A stretch of DNA of 64,000 bases from Ananas comosus (taxonomy: Eukaryota > Streptophyta > Magnoliopsida > Poales > Bromeliaceae), in contig NC_033621.1 in the NCBI RefSeq assembly GCF_001540865.1, positions 7,267,193 to 7,331,192 on the forward strand, in the 5' to 3' direction. Each line of letters opens with the position of its first letter. Position 1 is the first letter of the stretch. Shown here piece after piece: positions 60,760 through 64,000 of the stretch. The notes below the pieces were generated by a model, which made no database searches, was not told the origin of the DNA, and saw only the letters and a list, made by a program, of their open reading frames with translations. Made by a program: the position numbers and the translations under genes.

Positions 60760-63078
60760 ATATCAAACGCAGTTTTTGTACGAATGCGAAAGGCGAGCAT
60801 GGATGCGGGCACAGGCGAATGGGAAGCCAGGAATTTTTTTTTTTTTAAAGGATTTAGGTTTTTTTTTTCCTAATCCAATCTAATATTTTTTTATTATAAA
60901 ATTTTAAATATATAATTTTTATATACGCGAATTTTTAAATCTAACATGTAAGTGGTTTGATATAAAAATAAAATTTTAACAAGGTTGAAATAAATGTTTC
61001 AAAAATGCTTCATGTTTGGAAAATTTTATACCGATTTATTTTGATTTTAATATCAAAACTTGTAATATATATATTATAATATGATGAGTGATTCAATTTA
61101 CATCTATAATTTTTCAAAACTCATCAAAAATGAGTGCTGGACTCTTAATTTTAATAATTATGCATTATAAATATTTAATTAGCTTAGATTAGTTTTAACA
61201 TACTCCGTTTTTCGAATAAAAGTCGATAATTGAACAAAATGGATGATAACTCATTTCTTCTTTATTTGGAATAATTTAATTTTTGGTCTTCACAATTAGT
61301 AACAATCCGTAACAATTGTTCTAAATAATGTTTTTAAACAAATATTTGTAATCAATGGCCTCTACACTTTTCGGTCTTCAATTAGTAGTTAGTTGATACT
61401 GAGACCCATACTAATGCCTATTAATAAAATAGAGAGTTGAGAGTACGAAGCATTTTTAGGATTTGCTTTTTTATATCTCTGATGAACGTAGAAAATATTA
61501 AATTTTAACGTGTTAACGCAATATTACTACGGAAATAAAATAAAGTATTTTTTCAATCTAAGTTTCTCCACCAACCTTTCGTAATGTATATTCACCTACA
61601 ATTCCAACAAAAATCTAAGACCAGCGAATATAGTTCCAATATTTTTTAAGTCAAATATTATAGATCAATTGCTTAATTAAATAATTATTAATATGTAATA
61701 TATTCATATGATGCTATTAATTCTATTAGTTTGATTTAATACTAATATTATTGGCTAACTTACTTATATATAGAAGTGGCGTTACTTTTTTTATCGATGA
61801 ATGCAAACTGTTTATTAAACAGCTAAATTGTATATATATAGAGATAGAATCATTCAATCTTAGTGCTGTTGGCCATATTTTAGAAAACTCAATTAGAACC
61901 TGCAACCTTTCGTTTTAATTACATCGTAGGACTCAACTTAATTTTGATTGAATATATTTACACCCGCTGCGAGACGGGGCCCTACATAGTATAATAATTC
62001 ATTGACTATCTTATAGCCTATTAATAATTCTCAATGAGCTATATATCAGGCCACATGTCACTATGACGAGATCTTCTGTGGGATACAGCTTAAAAAACTT
62101 TTGTCCTTTGGATGGATATAATATACTTATATGTATATTATATAATTAATATATATATATATGACATCATGCGAAAGAATTAATGCCGCGCGCCCCAAAG
62201 AATTTTTCACCATGCACTAAAGAGGACATTCTTTTAGCTGGTTTGGTTCCGTAAGCCTTTTATTCCAACCCAAAAGAGGAAATTAACGTCCGAGTGTGCA
62301 GGGGCCAACGGTCGTTATTGGTCCCTTTTCGCCAGTTGTTCTATTTCCTTGGCCAGTTGTTCGATAGAGCTGGAACGTGCATATGGAGCACGCATCAACG
62401 CCAAAATTTGTTAGCCCTCCTTTTCCTTTTCTGATGTGATGATTATTTATTTTCTTTATATGACAAGTGTAAGAGCTGTTTAGTTTTCGGAAAGAATTTC
62501 AAATAATAATTTATACTAGTTAAGGACCCCGCCATATGTGGCGAAAAAGCAGTACAATAATAAATTATTATAATTATTAATATTATTTTTTTTATCTACT
62601 AATATTTTTAAATATTATTTATCTCAGTATTGAATAATTAAAAATTAAAGAATAAATTTAGAATGAAATTAAAGTATATTTCAGTCTAAAAATATTTAAA
62701 CCTAATAAATAAAATGAAAACATCAGTTTAAAATAAAACAAAAGCTTATTACAGCATTAAGAAAGATAAATAATACTTTTCTATTCTCATCAAGGTAGAA
62801 TTTACAAAACAAAAATAAAAGCATTACGTGGAGTGAAAATACTAGTTTTGGTATTCTTAGTAGCAACGTCTTCATTGTGCCCTTATTAACTTTTATTGTT
62901 ACACATACAACTAATAAAGTATTTGATTCATAAATTTTAATTTAGTGAAGAAATCAGTAGGTAATAATCAGAAGCAAAAAAAATAAGACTAATAAAAAGA
63001 CATTCGAAATCAAAATAGATATTTTTTACACAGTAAAAAAATTCAACTACCAAATATTATATTATTATATAAATTAAT
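60760..63078. other. AT-rich intergenic DNA, no supported gene
   Basis: No ORF with recognisable motifs is seen. Composition is very AT-rich with TA runs (for example 62135-62162). No element ends could be defined. Confidence 0.6.
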
Positions 63079-63587
63079 NNNNNNNNNNNNNNNNNNNNNN
63101 NNNNNNNNNNNNNNNNNNNNNNNNNNNNNNNNNNNNNNNNNNNNNNNNNNNNNNNNNNNNNNNNNNNNNNNNNNNNNNNNNNNNNNNNNNNNNNNNNNNN
63201 NNNNNNNNNNNNNNNNNNNNNNNNNNNNNNNNNNNNNNNNNNNNNNNNNNNNNNNNNNNNNNNNNNNNNNNNNNNNNNNNNNNNNNNNNNNNNNNNNNNN
63301 NNNNNNNNNNNNNNNNNNNNNNNNNNNNNNNNNNNNNNNNNNNNNNNNNNNNNNNNNNNNNNNNNNNNNNNNNNNNNNNNNNNNNNNNNNNNNNNNNNNN
63401 NNNNNNNNNNNNNNNNNNNNNNNNNNNNNNNNNNNNNNNNNNNNNNNNNNNNNNNNNNNNNNNNNNNNNNNNNNNNNNNNNNNNNNNNNNNNNNNNNNNN
63501 NNNNNNNNNNNNNNNNNNNNNNNNNNNNNNNNNNNNNNNNNNNNNNNNNNNNNNNNNNNNNNNNNNNNNNNNNNNNNNNNNNNNNNN
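63079..63587. other. Assembly gap (509 N)
   Basis: The run of N is directly followed by a dinucleotide repeat, the likely cause of the break. The ORF drawn across it is meaningless. Confidence 0.98.

Positions 63588-63669
<82 letters not shown>
63588..63669. repeat. (CT)n and (TA)n microsatellites
   Basis: A CT run at about 63590-63631 is followed by a TA run at about 63636-63669 at the edge of the gap. Confidence 0.92.
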
Positions 63670-63672
<3 letters not shown>

Positions 63673-64000
63673 TCCGGCTACTATACTTATTGAGCCGATT
63701 AAGCGAGAATCGGATTTAGATGCGAATATTCCCTTCAAAAGCGTCTTTTGGGTCGTGCATCGGAAGTACCGGAAGAAGGCATCACGCAAATTGAAGGTAA
63801 TAATACCCCAAAAAGGGGTCTTCGCCCCTGCGCACAAAAGACCACCTTTATTTTCTTGCATCTCTCTTTCTCGCATTTACTTGTTTTTCCTAGGAGTAGT
63901 TCCTGTAACTTAGCATCCTAGAGTCTGTCTGCTCCTCGGGCATCACTCCGTTGTAGACTAAAAACCCATCTCTCTGTACTTTCCCCGGTTCCATTTAATA
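63670..64000 (+). mobile_element. Inverted fragment of the Tat LTR (family G) at the window end
   Basis: From about 63815, the sequence GTCTTCGCCCCTGCGCACAA and AAGACCACCTTTATTTTC is the reverse complement of 48840-48880 in the Tat LTR, and the match continues with changes to 64000 (CCTAGGAGTAGTTCCTGTAA, GTCTGTCTG). Positions 63670-63814 do not match that LTR and end in the palindrome ACCCCAAAAAGGGGT. Confidence 0.65.

Noticed and set aside
63043..63876. 277-codon ORF across the N gap
   Set aside because: Most of it is N, and the rest is microsatellite and LTR sequence.
1..64000. tRNA, rRNA or small structural RNA genes
   Set aside because: I found no cloverleaf-like or rRNA-like sequence; the tRNA-like matches are the primer-binding sites of the retrotransposons.

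Overview
This window is repeat-rich plant nuclear DNA made almost entirely of nested LTR retrotransposons. No complete host gene, tRNA, rRNA or organelle gene could be supported. A plant origin is clear from the Del/Tekay-type Ty3/gypsy pol with a C-terminal chromodomain, from primer-binding sites of the initiator-Met tRNA type (TGGTATCAGAGC), and from a Tat-lineage element carrying an antisense plant-mobile-domain ORF. A monocot such as pineapple would fit the repeat style, but that is a guess, not something the sequence proves. LTR family letters A to G below are my own labels.

Left block (1-20148). A minus-strand A element (gag start, PBS, LTR 604-3242) sits in a plus-strand C-type LTR (to 4706), which sits in the gag of a minus-strand B element (4707-5966). 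Next comes a decayed minus-strand A-type element (5967-14758). It has two unlike LTRs, a gag directly joined to the second half of RT, and no matching target-site duplication (TSD). It abuts a plus-strand pol fragment (RT-RNase H-integrase-chromodomain, 14759-17410) with its 3' LTR (17472-20148).

Middle block (20149-44222). These are nests whose target-site duplications I could read directly. An LTR of type E holds solo LTR D1 (21335-26329, TSD CACAA), which holds solo LTR A4 (22119-24784, TSD CTCCC). E also holds solo LTR A5 (26701-29349, TSD CGGCC). E lies in LTR F, which also holds LTR D2 (30142-43977, TSD TATGG). D2 holds the one structurally complete Del/Tekay element, C2 (32896-43377, TSD CCTCT). 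C2 has gag, protease, RT, RNase H, integrase and chromodomain but is broken by stops and frameshifts.

Right block (44223-64000). A degenerate LTR with a MITE-like insert is followed by AT-rich DNA with a 196-bp tandem duplication. Then comes a 12.2-kb Tat-lineage element (48560-60759): gag, DGG-type protease, YIDD RT, two RNase H domains and integrase on the minus strand. A spliced-looking antisense ORF on the plus strand (49541-52694) encodes a plant mobile domain and a coiled coil. The window ends in AT-rich DNA, a 509-bp gap, microsatellites and an inverted fragment of the same Tat LTR.

Two assembly artefacts (around N at 18766 and 32485-32509) duplicate flanking sequence and should not be read as biology. 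The most interesting signals are the antisense plant-mobile-domain ORF and the arrays of ACCGGT-centred palindromes that sit upstream of the presumed promoter in several LTR families and seem to be swapped between LTR bodies.
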